From Chitinophaga chungangae (GTDB lineage: Bacteria; Bacteroidota; Bacteroidia; Chitinophagales; Chitinophagaceae): a DNA stretch of 64,000 nt. The position numbers and the translations under genes were made by a program. The notes beneath the pieces are model-generated. The model did not search any database. It was not told the origin of the DNA and saw only the letters and a program-made list of their open reading frames with translations. Positions 53,507 to 61,896 of the stretch are shown here, piece after piece; positions within the stretch are counted from its first letter, which is position 1; each line of letters starts with the position of its first letter. The stretch lies in the NCBI RefSeq assembly GCF_017742215.1, contig NZ_JAGHKP010000001.1, positions 558,001 to 622,000 of the forward strand, read 5' to 3'.

Positions 53507-53525
53507 ATTTTTTAACAGAACCAAC

Positions 53526-54791
53526 ATGACTGAAGTACTGCAACAAAACCGGCCCATAGACACCAACCAGATAAAAGCAGCCGCCGAAAGACTACGCTCC
53601 GTGGTCACCCGCACACCGTTAACCTACAATGCAAATCTTTCACGCCGCTACCAGTGCGATGTGTATCTCAAAAGAGAAGACATGCAGGTGGTGCGTTCCT
53701 ACAAACTGCGCGGTGCATACAATCTCATGAGCAGCCTGACGCCGCTTCAGCTGGCCAACGGCGTTACCTGCGCCAGCGCGGGCAATCACGCACAGGGCTT
53801 TGCTTACAGCTGCCGCCTGCTGAACCTAAAAGGCGTGGTGTTCATGCCCATCATTACACCGAAACAAAAAGTAAACCAGGTCAAGATGTTTGGCGGAGAC
53901 AACATCGGGATCAGGCTGGTAGGGGATACGTTCGACGATTGTTCCGCCGAGGCCCAGGCATTCACGCGCGAACAACATATGACGTTCATCCCGCCGTTCG
54001 ACGATGAGAAGATCATCGAAGGGCAGGGTACCGTAGGCCTGGAGATACTGGACGAACAGCCGGAGGTCGATTACCTGTTCGTGCCCGTTGGGGGCGGCGG
54101 GCTGGCATCGGGCACCGGGTCTTATTTCCGCAGCGTGAGCCCGTCCACAAAGATCATCGGGCTGGAGCCGGAAGGCGCGCCTTCCATGCTGAAAGCGCTG
54201 GAAAACGGCGGGCCTGTTACATTGCCTGAAATAGACAGGTTTGTTGACGGAGCGGCGGTGAAAAGAGTGGGAGAGCTCACTTACCGGATCTGTAAAGACG
54301 TGCTGGATAAAATGAGCCTGGTGCCGGAAGGGCGCATTTGCTCCACGATCCTCAAGTTGTACAACGAAGACGCGATCGTGGTAGAGCCCGCCGGGGCCTT
54401 GTCTATCGCCGCGCTGGAAGATTTCGCGGAAGAGATCAAAGGGAAAAAAGTGGTTTGCGTGGTGAGCGGCAGCAACAACGACATCGACCGGATGCAGGAG
54501 ATCAAAGAGCGGTCGTTGCTGTACGAAGGACTGAAACATTATTTCATCGTCCGTTTTGCCCAGCGGCCGGGCGCTTTGAAGGAATTTGTGAACCATGTGC
54601 TAGGCCCGGGAGACGACATCACCCGCTTCGAGTTCATCCAGAAACACAACAAGGAAACCGGCCCCGCGCTGGTAGGCATCGAGCTGAAAAACAGGGAAGA
54701 TTACGATGTGCTGCTCACGAACATGACGAAGTATAACGTGCATTATACCGAACTGAACAAAGACGATAATCTTTTCGGTTACCTGGTGTAA
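53526..54791 (+). CDS. ilvA: threonine dehydratase (threonine ammonia-lyase)
   Basis: A 421-residue fold-type II PLP enzyme that converts threonine to 2-oxobutanoate for isoleucine. The PLP lysine is K60 in VVRSYKLRGAYN, and the phosphate loop is VPVGGGGLASGTGSYF. A single C-terminal ACT-like regulatory domain (residues about 340-421; YFIVRFAQRPGALKEFVNHV) follows, one copy rather than the two of E. coli IlvA. This domain should carry allosteric control by isoleucine. It ends the ilv locus, after the internal hairpin. Confidence 0.94.
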   Translation: MTEVLQQNRPIDTNQIKAAAERLRSVVTRTPLTYNANLSRRYQCDVYLKREDMQVVRSYKLRGAYNLMSSLTPLQLANGVTCASAGNHAQGFAYSCRLLNLKGVVFMPIITPKQKVNQVKMFGGDNIGIRLVGDTFDDCSAEAQAFTREQHMTFIPPFDDEKIIEGQGTVGLEILDEQPEVDYLFVPVGGGGLASGTGSYFRSVSPSTKIIGLEPEGAPSMLKALENGGPVTLPEIDRFVDGAAVKRVGELTYRICKDVLDKMSLVPEGRICSTILKLYNEDAIVVEPAGALSIAALEDFAEEIKGKKVVCVVSGSNNDIDRMQEIKERSLLYEGLKHYFIVRFAQRPGALKEFVNHVLGPGDDITRFEFIQKHNKETGPALVGIELKNREDYDVLLTNMTKYNVHYTELNKDDNLFGYLV

Positions 54792-54823
54792 CCGGTCTGA
54801 ATAGTTGCAATAGCGCAGCCCCG

Positions 54824-54848
54824 GCCCCCGTTGGCAGGGGCTTTCTTT
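54824..54848 (+). terminator. weak terminator after ilvA
   Basis: Short stem GCCCC (54824-54828) / GGGGC (54837-54841) followed by TTTCTTT. It could also use the AGCCCC at 54817. Confidence 0.5.
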
Positions 54849-54904
54849 GTAATCCGCCAATATTTTGTAAGTTGCCGGCGTTATTAATATCCAAAATCCG
54901 GTCT

Positions 54905-55774
54905 ATGTCGAAAAACCTGTTCCTGTCGGGCTGCCTTGCGGCGCTAGCATGCTGCGCTGCCTGTTCCAAAAACGAAGATTCCGTGGAGGACAAAGGCGCT
55001 AAACTCATTTTCAAATACAAATTCGATCCTAACCAGGAGCGCCTGGGCAACCTGGGGCAGCCGGTATCGGTGCCTGCGGGGAATGCCGCGCAGAGCCCGG
55101 CTTTCAGGGTGATGAGCTCGCACTACCTGGAGCTGGCGCCCGGTGCGTTAACGGCTTTGGGAAAAGGAGCGGTGCTGTACAAACACCAGGAAACGGCGAA
55201 AGGAGGCGAAACGGCCATAGATTTTGCGAGCGCGAAGCTGGCGGGAGATGGGGAGGTGTTTTATGAGGTGCCGCTGAAGGATGTGCCTGCGGGAAAGTAT
55301 GAATACCTGCGGGTGTCGCTGGCGTACCAGAATTACGATATCAAATTCAATGCGCTGGGGCAGGAATGGACCGGTTCGGTGGCTTCATTCATCGGGTTTA
55401 ACAGCTATATCACGAGTTATAAGATCAAAGACAGCACGCAGCAGGTGAACGGGAACCGCAAGCAGGGATATTGGGCGCTGGAAACGAAATACAGCGTGGT
55501 AAGCGGTCAGGCGCCGGCAGGGGCTACCACGGTGCCGAACCCGATCGCGGCTACTTCGCCGGTGCCTGCGGGCTCCTGCGTGGTAACGGGGCCGTTTGAT
55601 ACGCCGTTGCAGATCACGGGAAAGGAAAAGCAGGATGTGGTGGTAACGGTGTCGTTGTCTGTCAATAAAAGTTTTGAATGGAAAGACACGAACGGCAACG
55701 GCAAATACGACCCGCTGGAAGGGGAGGCTGTGGTGGATATGGGCGTGCGGGGGCTGAAGCCGCTGGTGAATTAA
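54905..55774 (+). CDS. putative lipoprotein of unknown function
   Basis: A 289-residue protein whose signal ends in a lipobox (LAALACCAACSKNEDS), so it is probably lipid-anchored. The mature part is beta-rich (GAKLIFKYKFDPNQERLGN; FYEVPLKDVPAGKYEYLRVS) with a calcium-loop-like DTNGNGKYDPLEGE near the end. I cannot name its family. I use the ATG at 54905, whose signal peptide is clear. It stands alone and ends against the antitoxin gene on the other strand, with its terminator lying inside that gene. Confidence 0.72.
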   Translation: MSKNLFLSGCLAALACCAACSKNEDSVEDKGAKLIFKYKFDPNQERLGNLGQPVSVPAGNAAQSPAFRVMSSHYLELAPGALTALGKGAVLYKHQETAKGGETAIDFASAKLAGDGEVFYEVPLKDVPAGKYEYLRVSLAYQNYDIKFNALGQEWTGSVASFIGFNSYITSYKIKDSTQQVNGNRKQGYWALETKYSVVSGQAPAGATTVPNPIAATSPVPAGSCVVTGPFDTPLQITGKEKQDVVVTVSLSVNKSFEWKDTNGNGKYDPLEGEAVVDMGVRGLKPLVN

Positions 55775-56128
55775 CTACGCTACCTTTTTGGCTTTATGGC
55801 CCCTGCTCTTCGTTTCTTTGACGGGCAGGGGCTTTTTTAATGCCGGTTTGTAACGTTTGAGCTTAAGTTTGGCGATGCGGGGCCGGGCTTCGTTAATATT
55901 GTAAGCGGCCTGCAAACGCTGCCAGTACTCCGCGGTGCCGCCGAATACCATTTCGATGCGCAGGCTCATGTCTACGGAAAGGTCCGCCTTGCCATTGGCA
56001 AGGTGAGAAAGCGCCGTGCGGGTTACGCCCAGCATTTCGGCGGCATTGGAAATACTGAGGCCGTGTTCGTCGAAAATGAGGCCTTTGATAAGAATGCCGG
56101 GATGCTCAAGTTTCATTTTGCGTTCCAT
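55775..56128 (-). CDS. higA: HigA-type antitoxin (XRE DNA-binding protein)
   Basis: A 117-residue protein with a helix-turn-helix (GLSISNAAEMLGVTRTALSHLANGKADLS, about residues 24-52, read in two parts) and the HigA-specific continuation MSLRIEMVFGGTAEYWQRLQAAYNI. HigA binds and neutralises HigB and represses the operon. The C-terminal 35 residues form a lysine-rich tail (KLKLKRYKPALKK) that is longer than in most HigA proteins. It starts 11 bases after the toxin gene. Its 3' end carries the terminator of the opposing gene. Confidence 0.9.
   Translation of the reverse strand: MERKMKLEHPGILIKGLIFDEHGLSISNAAEMLGVTRTALSHLANGKADLSVDMSLRIEMVFGGTAEYWQRLQAAYNINEARPRIAKLKLKRYKPALKKPLPVKETKSRGHKAKKVA
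55799..55838 (+). terminator. terminator of the lipoprotein gene, inside higA
   Basis: 8-bp stem GCCCCTGC (55799-55806) / GCAGGGGC (55825-55832) then six T. It falls within the coding end of the antisense higA. Confidence 0.8.
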
Positions 56129-56139
56129 ATCTAAAATTT

Positions 56140-56415
56140 TTAGTGATAGTCAATGTAATCCACATCGTATGCGTGCCCTTTCATAAAAATGAAAACGATC
56201 CTGTAATTGCGGTTTACTTTTACACTCCAGTGATCTTTATAATTTCCTTTCAGAGAATGTATGTCGCAGTAGCTCAGTTCATCCGGAACTATCTGTGCGC
56301 TATCGATTGCCTGAAGCAGCCACCTGATCTTGTTGAGCATGGCGGGAGGCAGCTTCATACAATCGTCATTATCCCAGCAAAGCTTTAACGCTTTGCTTCT
56401 AAAGCTTTTTATCAT
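56140..56415 (-). CDS. higB: HigB-type toxin (RelE superfamily mRNA interferase)
   Basis: A 91-residue basic protein. MIKSFRSKALKLCWDND, then LNKIRWLLQAIDSAQ and the C-terminal WSVKVNRNYRIVFIFMKGHAYDVDYIDYH are typical of HigB, which cuts mRNA at the ribosome. The order toxin-then-antitoxin is the higBA arrangement. A 13-bp inverted repeat spans its start codon and is the likely operator for HigA. The catalytic basic residues of the family (arginine in NRNYRIVF, histidine near the end) are present. Confidence 0.9.
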   Translation of the reverse strand: MIKSFRSKALKLCWDNDDCMKLPPAMLNKIRWLLQAIDSAQIVPDELSYCDIHSLKGNYKDHWSVKVNRNYRIVFIFMKGHAYDVDYIDYH

Positions 56416-56455
56416 TGTTTTCTATTTACTCTTATAAAGAGCAGAAAACGATGAT
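56411..56455. promoter_or_regulatory. inverted repeat over the higB start (probable HigA operator)
   Basis: ATCATTGTTTTCT (56411-56423) and AGAAAACGATGAT (56443-56455) are inverted with one mismatch. The inner CTCTT/AAGAG forms a second small palindrome. The higB ATG (56413-56415) lies inside the first arm. Confidence 0.6.
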
Positions 56456-56542
56456 AAAGGGCGAATGAAAAAGGTGAGAATATCTCAGTGTTTCAGGGCT
56501 ATTTCTCAAAAATACGGAGATGACTTTTTCATCCCCTGCCTG

Positions 56543-56571
56543 TATAGTGTAAAGTTACGCTTTACACTATA
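56543..56571. promoter_or_regulatory. 12-bp perfect inverted repeat upstream of the FAD oxidoreductase gene
   Basis: TATAGTGTAAAG (56543-56554) and CTTTACACTATA (56560-56571) around TTACG. The same ACGCTTTACAC half-site recurs at 56604-56614. Confidence 0.6.
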
Positions 56572-56595
56572 TCAACCCAAAAAATATTCAAAAGC

Positions 56596-56612
56596 GTAAA
56601 GCCACGCTTTAC
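56596..56612. promoter_or_regulatory. second, imperfect copy of the CTTTAC inverted repeat
   Basis: GTAAAG (56596-56601) / CTTTAC (56607-56612), spacer CCACG; it shares the sequence ACGCTTTACAC with the 12-bp repeat 53 bases upstream. It lies 59 bases before the oxidoreductase ATG. Confidence 0.5.
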
Positions 56613-56670
56613 ACTTTGCTTCTACCGTTCCCAAAAAGATGGTAATAGATTTTTTTGTTACATTCGCAAT

Positions 56671-57780
56671 ATGCTGAGCTACTGGGAAAAACAAAGCCTT
56701 CTCCAATACGACTGCATCCTTCTCGGAAGCGGCATCGTCGGCCTTTCCACAGCGATCAGCCTCAAAGAACGTTTCCCCCGCCAACGCATCCTCGTACTTG
56801 AACGCGGCCTCCTCCCCACCGGCGCATCCACCCGCAACGCCGGCTTCGCCTGCATCGGCAGTCTCACCGAAATCCTCGACGACCTGCAGCATATGCCCGC
56901 AAATGATGTCGTGGCCCTTGTGCAAATGCGCCGCAAAGGCCTGCAACTCCTCCGCAGCCGCATCGGAGACGATCGTATGGATTACCGCGAAAACGGCAGC
57001 TTCGAGCTGATCAGCGATAACGAAACGCCCGCGCTCGAACAGCTCGGGAAAATAAACGAGCTGCTGTTCGACATCCTGCCCGGCCCCGCCTTTTCCCCCG
57101 CCGATGAAAAGATCGCGCAGAAAGGCATCGTTGCAAAACACCTCGTGCAGAACAATTACGAAGGCGAGCTGAACACCGGCAAAATGATGCGCACGCTCAT
57201 CGACGTCGCCATCGAACGCGGCATCGAGATCAAAACAGGCTGCAACGTTACTCACTTTGAAGAAAAAGGAGACAGGGTAGAAGTCGCCGTGAACGACGGC
57301 GTCGTTTTCTCCGCCCCGCGCCTCGCCATATGCACCAACGCTTTTGCAAAAGGACTGGTCCCCGGGCTGGACGTAACGCCCGGCCGCGGACAGGTGCTCA
57401 TCACCGCGCCCGTCAAAAAACTGCCTTTCAAAGGCATCTATCATTTCGACCAGGGATATTATTATTTCCGTGAACTGAACGGCCGCGTATTGTTCGGCGG
57501 CGGCCGCAATCTCGATTTCAATGGCGAAGCCACCACCGAATTCGCTTTGAGCCAACGCATACAGCAAGACCTTGAGGAAAAACTGAAAACCATCATCCTT
57601 CCCCATCACCAGTTTACCATCGAAGACCGCTGGGCGGGCATTATGGCCTTCGGCAAAACGAAGCAGCCCATCGTGCAGGCATATTCTTCCCGCATCTGGC
57701 TGGCCGTCCGCATGGGCGGAATGGGCGTGGCCATCGGTTCTGAAGTGGGCAGAACGCTTGCGGCCATGATGCAGGACTAA
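56671..57780 (+). CDS. FAD-dependent oxidoreductase (DadA/ThiO-type D-amino-acid oxidase fold)
   Basis: A 369-residue flavoprotein. The FAD dinucleotide fold is CILLGSGIVGLSTAISLKER (residues about 15-34), and the C-terminal GGGRNLDF and RMGGMGVAIGSEVGRTLA contact the cofactor. It is of the DAO family, which oxidises amines or amino acids such as glycine or D-amino acids. The mid-region carries TRNAGFACIGSLTEIL, a DAO-like substrate loop. A TACATTCG box ends 4 bases before the ATG, so the transcript may be leaderless. The substrate is unknown. It is flanked by two operator-like repeats. Confidence 0.86.
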   Translation: MLSYWEKQSLLQYDCILLGSGIVGLSTAISLKERFPRQRILVLERGLLPTGASTRNAGFACIGSLTEILDDLQHMPANDVVALVQMRRKGLQLLRSRIGDDRMDYRENGSFELISDNETPALEQLGKINELLFDILPGPAFSPADEKIAQKGIVAKHLVQNNYEGELNTGKMMRTLIDVAIERGIEIKTGCNVTHFEEKGDRVEVAVNDGVVFSAPRLAICTNAFAKGLVPGLDVTPGRGQVLITAPVKKLPFKGIYHFDQGYYYFRELNGRVLFGGGRNLDFNGEATTEFALSQRIQQDLEEKLKTIILPHHQFTIEDRWAGIMAFGKTKQPIVQAYSSRIWLAVRMGGMGVAIGSEVGRTLAAMMQD

Positions 57781-57874
57781 CGGATCGTCTCAAATAGTGG
57801 TATTTAATTAACGGTATGTTGTAAGCCAACGCCTCATTTATTATATTTATCCTAATCCTACATCGTTTACAGTT

Positions 57875-60259
57875 ATGAAAAAGCTCCTTATACTACTGTT
57901 ACTGTTCTCCAATGCGGCCATGGCGCAGGAATCCATGCAGCTGTGGTACAAACAGCCCGCCCGCAGATGGGAAGAGGCTTTGCCCGTCGGCAACGGCCGA
58001 ATGGGCGCGATGGTTTACGGGCGGCCTGAAAAAGAGATACTCCAGGTCAACGAAGAAAGCGTATGGGCCGGCGTTAAATTCAACGACGCCAATCCCAATG
58101 CATACAAAGTATTGGATACCATCCGCCAGCTGCTGTTCGAAGGGAAGAACCAGGAAGCGCTCACTATCGCGCAGGCCAACTTCCTCGCGGTAGACGCGGA
58201 AAATTCCACCAAAACCGCGCGCGCATTCCGCTCTTATCAAACGCTGATGAACGTGAACATCCACTACGGCTTCAGCGCCTACGATCATTATAAACGCAGT
58301 CTCGACCTCAACACCGGCATCGCCGCCACCACCTTTACGGTGAACGGCGTTGAATACAAACAGGAAGTGCTCGCTTCCGCGCCGGACAATGTGATCGTGG
58401 TGCATATCACCGCGTCGAAACCCGGCTCCATCAACGCCGCGTTCAGTATCGACCGGCCTGACATCCGCGATACAAGCAACCGCTTCGCCGATTGCAGGGT
58501 AACCGCCGCGGGCAGCAGCCAGCTGGTGCTCAACGGGCAGATCAACGACAAAAACGGCAGGGAAGACCGCGGCCCCGAAGGCCTGCATATGAAATTCGCG
58601 GGCATGCTGCAGGTGTCCAACGCCGGCGGCAGCAGGGCCGTAAACGGGCAGGAAATAAAAGTGAAGAACGCGAACACCGTAACCCTGTACATCCAGGGCG
58701 CCACCAATTACAATTACAAAAAACAGGATTTCGAGAACGCCGTGTCTGCCCTCAATAAATGTAAAAAACTGTTGCAATCCGCCGCGGCAAAGAGTTACGC
58801 AAATATCTCCGCCAAACATGTGCAGGACCTGGAGCCCATCATGGAACGCGTGAGCCTGCGCATCAACGGCCCGCATGCAGACGATCTGCCTACGGACGAG
58901 CGGCTGCTGAGAACAAAACAAGGTATCGAAGACCCGCACCTGATCAGTCTTTTCTTTCAATACGGAAGATACCTGCTCGTAAGCAGTTCCCGCGCGCCGG
59001 GCGTTTTGCCCGCCAATCTCCAGGGCATCTGGAACCAGCATCTCGACGCGCCCTGGAACGCGGATTTTCATACCAACATCAATCTCCAGATGAACTACTG
59101 GCCGGCGGAAGTGACGAATATTTCCTTCACCACCGCGCCGCTGTTCGACTTCATGGACTACATCCGGCCGGAAGGGCGCATCACCGCAAAAAAAATGTAC
59201 AACGCCCGCGGCTGGGTAGTGCATCACTGTACGGATGCATTTGGTAAAACAGGAGTGCAGAACGGCGTGGCATGGGGTACTTTTCCGATGGCCGCCAGCT
59301 GGATGTGCCTGCATTTCTGGGAACATTTCGCGTTCACGCTCGATTACGCTTTCCTCAAAAACAAAGCGTATCCCGTGATGAAAGAACACGCGCTGTTCGT
59401 GGAAGATTATCTCGTGAAAAGCCCGGAAGGTTACCTCGTGACCTCCCCAGGCAGCTCCCCGGAGAACCAGTTCGTGCACCCGGTTACCGGCAAGCCCACC
59501 GGCCTCACTTACGGGCCTACGATGGACAGCCAGATCCTCCGCGAATTCCTCGGCAAATGCATCGCCGCTGCCAAAGCGCTGCGCACCGATTCTGCTGAGA
59601 TCGCGCGCTGGGAAAGCATCATCGCGCAGCTGCCGCCCACCAAAACCGGGAAAGACGGGCGCATTCTCGAGTGGATGCAGGAATACCAGGAAGTAGAGCC
59701 CGGCCACCGGCACATCTCGCACCTGTTCGGCCTGCACCCCGGCACACAGATCACCGAACAAACGCCGGCTTTGTATGAAGGCGCATTGCGCACGCTCACC
59801 GGCCGTCTTGCCAAAGGCGGCGGCCACACCGGCTGGAGCCGCGCATGGATCATCAACTTCTACGCCCGCCTCAAACAGGCGGACAGTGTGAGAAACCATT
59901 TGCAGGCGCTTTTCGCCAAATCCACCCTGCCCAATCTTTTCGACAACCATCCGCCTTTCCAAATAGACGGGAATTTCGGCGCCACCGCCGGCATTGCGGA
60001 AGCGCTGCTGCAAAGCCATGGCGATTACGTGGAGCTGTTGCCCGCAGTGCCCGCCGAATGGACTTCCGGGGAGATCAAGGGGCTTTGCGCGCGCGGCGGT
60101 TTTGTGCTGGACATTGCCTGGGAGAACGGCACGCTTTCCGCCGTGAAAGTACATTCCACCACGGGGCGCAACCTGGTGCTGAAGTACCGCCAGCATTTAT
60201 TGCCGCTCACCGTTGAACGAGGAAAAGAAATAACGGTATCCGTCGATCAGCTTTTATAA
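57875..60259 (+). CDS. GH95 alpha-L-fucosidase (or related alpha-L-galactosidase)
   Basis: A 794-residue exported enzyme with signal peptide MKKLLILLLLFSNAAMAQ. The N-terminal beta-sandwich (ARRWEEALPVGNGRMGAMVYG; LQVNEESVWAG) leads to the (alpha/alpha)6 barrel with FHTNINLQMNYWPAEVTN and WNADFHTNINL for substrate asparagines, the general acid region LEWMQEYQEVEPGHRHISHL, and NHPPFQIDGNFGATAGIAEALL holding the aspartate. The family acts by inversion on 1,2-linked alpha-L-fucose or L-galactose, as in xyloglucan and milk oligosaccharides. It is followed 17 bases on by a GH29 fucosidase and then a symporter and kinase. Confidence 0.95.
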   Translation: MKKLLILLLLFSNAAMAQESMQLWYKQPARRWEEALPVGNGRMGAMVYGRPEKEILQVNEESVWAGVKFNDANPNAYKVLDTIRQLLFEGKNQEALTIAQANFLAVDAENSTKTARAFRSYQTLMNVNIHYGFSAYDHYKRSLDLNTGIAATTFTVNGVEYKQEVLASAPDNVIVVHITASKPGSINAAFSIDRPDIRDTSNRFADCRVTAAGSSQLVLNGQINDKNGREDRGPEGLHMKFAGMLQVSNAGGSRAVNGQEIKVKNANTVTLYIQGATNYNYKKQDFENAVSALNKCKKLLQSAAAKSYANISAKHVQDLEPIMERVSLRINGPHADDLPTDERLLRTKQGIEDPHLISLFFQYGRYLLVSSSRAPGVLPANLQGIWNQHLDAPWNADFHTNINLQMNYWPAEVTNISFTTAPLFDFMDYIRPEGRITAKKMYNARGWVVHHCTDAFGKTGVQNGVAWGTFPMAASWMCLHFWEHFAFTLDYAFLKNKAYPVMKEHALFVEDYLVKSPEGYLVTSPGSSPENQFVHPVTGKPTGLTYGPTMDSQILREFLGKCIAAAKALRTDSAEIARWESIIAQLPPTKTGKDGRILEWMQEYQEVEPGHRHISHLFGLHPGTQITEQTPALYEGALRTLTGRLAKGGGHTGWSRAWIINFYARLKQADSVRNHLQALFAKSTLPNLFDNHPPFQIDGNFGATAGIAEALLQSHGDYVELLPAVPAEWTSGEIKGLCARGGFVLDIAWENGTLSAVKVHSTTGRNLVLKYRQHLLPLTVERGKEITVSVDQLL

Positions 60260-60276
60260 AAAAACACGTCAATTAT

Positions 60277-61746
60277 ATGAGATCATTAAAATGTTTGTTA
60301 TGGCTGCTTTTGCCATTCACCGCGATGGCGCAGCAGTACAAGCCCACCTGGGAATCGCTGGACAGCAGGCCGGTTCCCGCATGGTTCGAAAACGCAAAGT
60401 TCGGGATATTCATCCACTGGGGCGTGTATTCCGTGCCCGCATGGGCGCCGAAAGGCGTGTACTCGGAATGGTACCAGTACTGGCTGCAATCCAAACAGGT
60501 GCACGGGAATAACAATCCCAAACCCACCGCCGTGTACGACCATCACGCAAAAGTGTATGGCGACGATTTTTCGTATTACAAATTCGCGGACCTTTTTAAA
60601 GCCGAAGACTTCGACCCGGACGCATGGGCGAAACTCTTCGAAAAATCAGGCGCCAAATACATCGTGCTTACTTCCAAACACCACGACGGTTTTGCCCTCT
60701 GGCCCAGCAAAGAAGCCACCAAAGCCTTCGGCACGCCCTGGAACGCGGTAGATGCGGGCGCCAAACGCGACCTGCTGGGCGACCTCACCGCCGCCGTGCG
60801 CAAAACGCCGGTGAAGATGGGCTTTTATTATTCGCTGTACGAATGGTACAACCCGCTGTACAAAAACAAACAATACAAAGCGTACGTGAACGATCATATG
60901 ATCCCGCAGCTGAAAGACCTCGTGAACCGTTACGAGCCGGACATTATCTGGCCCGACGGCGAATGGGAGCAGTCGGACACGCTGTGGCAAAGCCGCGAAT
61001 TCCTCACCTGGCTGTACAACGAATCGCCGGTGAAAGACAAGATCGCGGTGAACGACCGCTGGGGCAAAGGCATCCGTAAAAAACACGGCGGTTATTACAC
61101 CACGGAATACGAAGTGGGAGCGAAGTTTGCCCGCCCCTGGGAAGAATGCCGCGGCATGGGCTTTTCGTTCGGTTATAACAGGAATGAGGACGTAGAGGAT
61201 TACAACAGCGCGCAGTCGCTGATATACCTGCTGCTCGATATCGTGAGCAGCGGCGGCAACCTGTTGCTGGACATCGGGCCGGATGCGCAGGGCAAGATCC
61301 CGCCCATTATGCAGGAACGCCTGCTGCAGATCGGCAAATGGCTCGATGTGAACGGCGAGGCCATCTACAACACCCGCGCCTGGAAAACGCATGTGCAATG
61401 GTCTGAAGGCCGCCAGGACTGGAAGCCGGCGAATAAAGGCATGGTAAGCGGCGAGGTGATGCTGAAACAGACCGTAAACCCCGACCCCGGTTATGCCCGC
61501 AAAGAATTGTTCTTCACCGTGAACGGCGACAATGTTTACGCCATCGCGCCCGTTCTTCCCGAAGGCAGGCTGCTCATTAAAGGCGTACAGCCTTCTGCAG
61601 GCACGAAAGTTCGGCTGCTGGGCTACGACAAAGACCTTTCTTTCAAAAAAGTAACGGGCGGCATCGAGGTTTCCGTGCCCAGGCTGAGCGTGAAAGAAAC
61701 GCCCTGCGAGCATGCGTTCACGTTTAAGATCACTAAAGCCAGTTAA
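60277..61746 (+). CDS. GH29 alpha-L-fucosidase
   Basis: A 489-residue secreted enzyme (signal MRSLKCLLWLLLPFTAMA). The barrel has WFENAKFGIFIHWGVYSVPA, YIVLTSKHHDGFALWPSK and the nucleophile D227 in DIIWPDGEWEQ, then GGNLLLDIGPDAQGKIP. The C-terminal beta domain ends with HAFTFKITKAS. It differs clearly from the 43-kb GH29 protein, whose catalytic stretch is WWFDGDW, so the genome encodes two GH29 subtypes in this window. Co-expressed with GH95, it would broaden fucose release. Confidence 0.95.
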   Translation: MRSLKCLLWLLLPFTAMAQQYKPTWESLDSRPVPAWFENAKFGIFIHWGVYSVPAWAPKGVYSEWYQYWLQSKQVHGNNNPKPTAVYDHHAKVYGDDFSYYKFADLFKAEDFDPDAWAKLFEKSGAKYIVLTSKHHDGFALWPSKEATKAFGTPWNAVDAGAKRDLLGDLTAAVRKTPVKMGFYYSLYEWYNPLYKNKQYKAYVNDHMIPQLKDLVNRYEPDIIWPDGEWEQSDTLWQSREFLTWLYNESPVKDKIAVNDRWGKGIRKKHGGYYTTEYEVGAKFARPWEECRGMGFSFGYNRNEDVEDYNSAQSLIYLLLDIVSSGGNLLLDIGPDAQGKIPPIMQERLLQIGKWLDVNGEAIYNTRAWKTHVQWSEGRQDWKPANKGMVSGEVMLKQTVNPDPGYARKELFFTVNGDNVYAIAPVLPEGRLLIKGVQPSAGTKVRLLGYDKDLSFKKVTGGIEVSVPRLSVKETPCEHAFTFKITKAS

Positions 61747-61764
61747 TTGATTGTGAACAGTTTG

Positions 61765-61806
61765 GACCGGCCCGTGGGGATGCCCCTCCCGGGCCGGTCT
61801 TTTTTA
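61765..61806 (+). terminator. intrinsic terminator after the GH29 gene
   Basis: 10-bp stem GACCGGCCCG (61765-61774) / CGGGCCGGTC (61790-61799), with an inner GGGG/CCCC, and a T run to 61806. It separates the fucosidases from the symporter. Confidence 0.93.
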
Positions 61807-61896
61807 TGCCAATATTTTTAACTGTAGATTTAACAATTAAAAATAGTTTGTTATCTTGACACACTATTAATTTTTCTCACGTTATTCTGATACAAA

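Noticed and set aside
57899..60196. A 765-codon open frame opposite the GH95 gene.
   Set aside because: It is antisense to a fully recognisable GH95 enzyme and shows no motif of its own.
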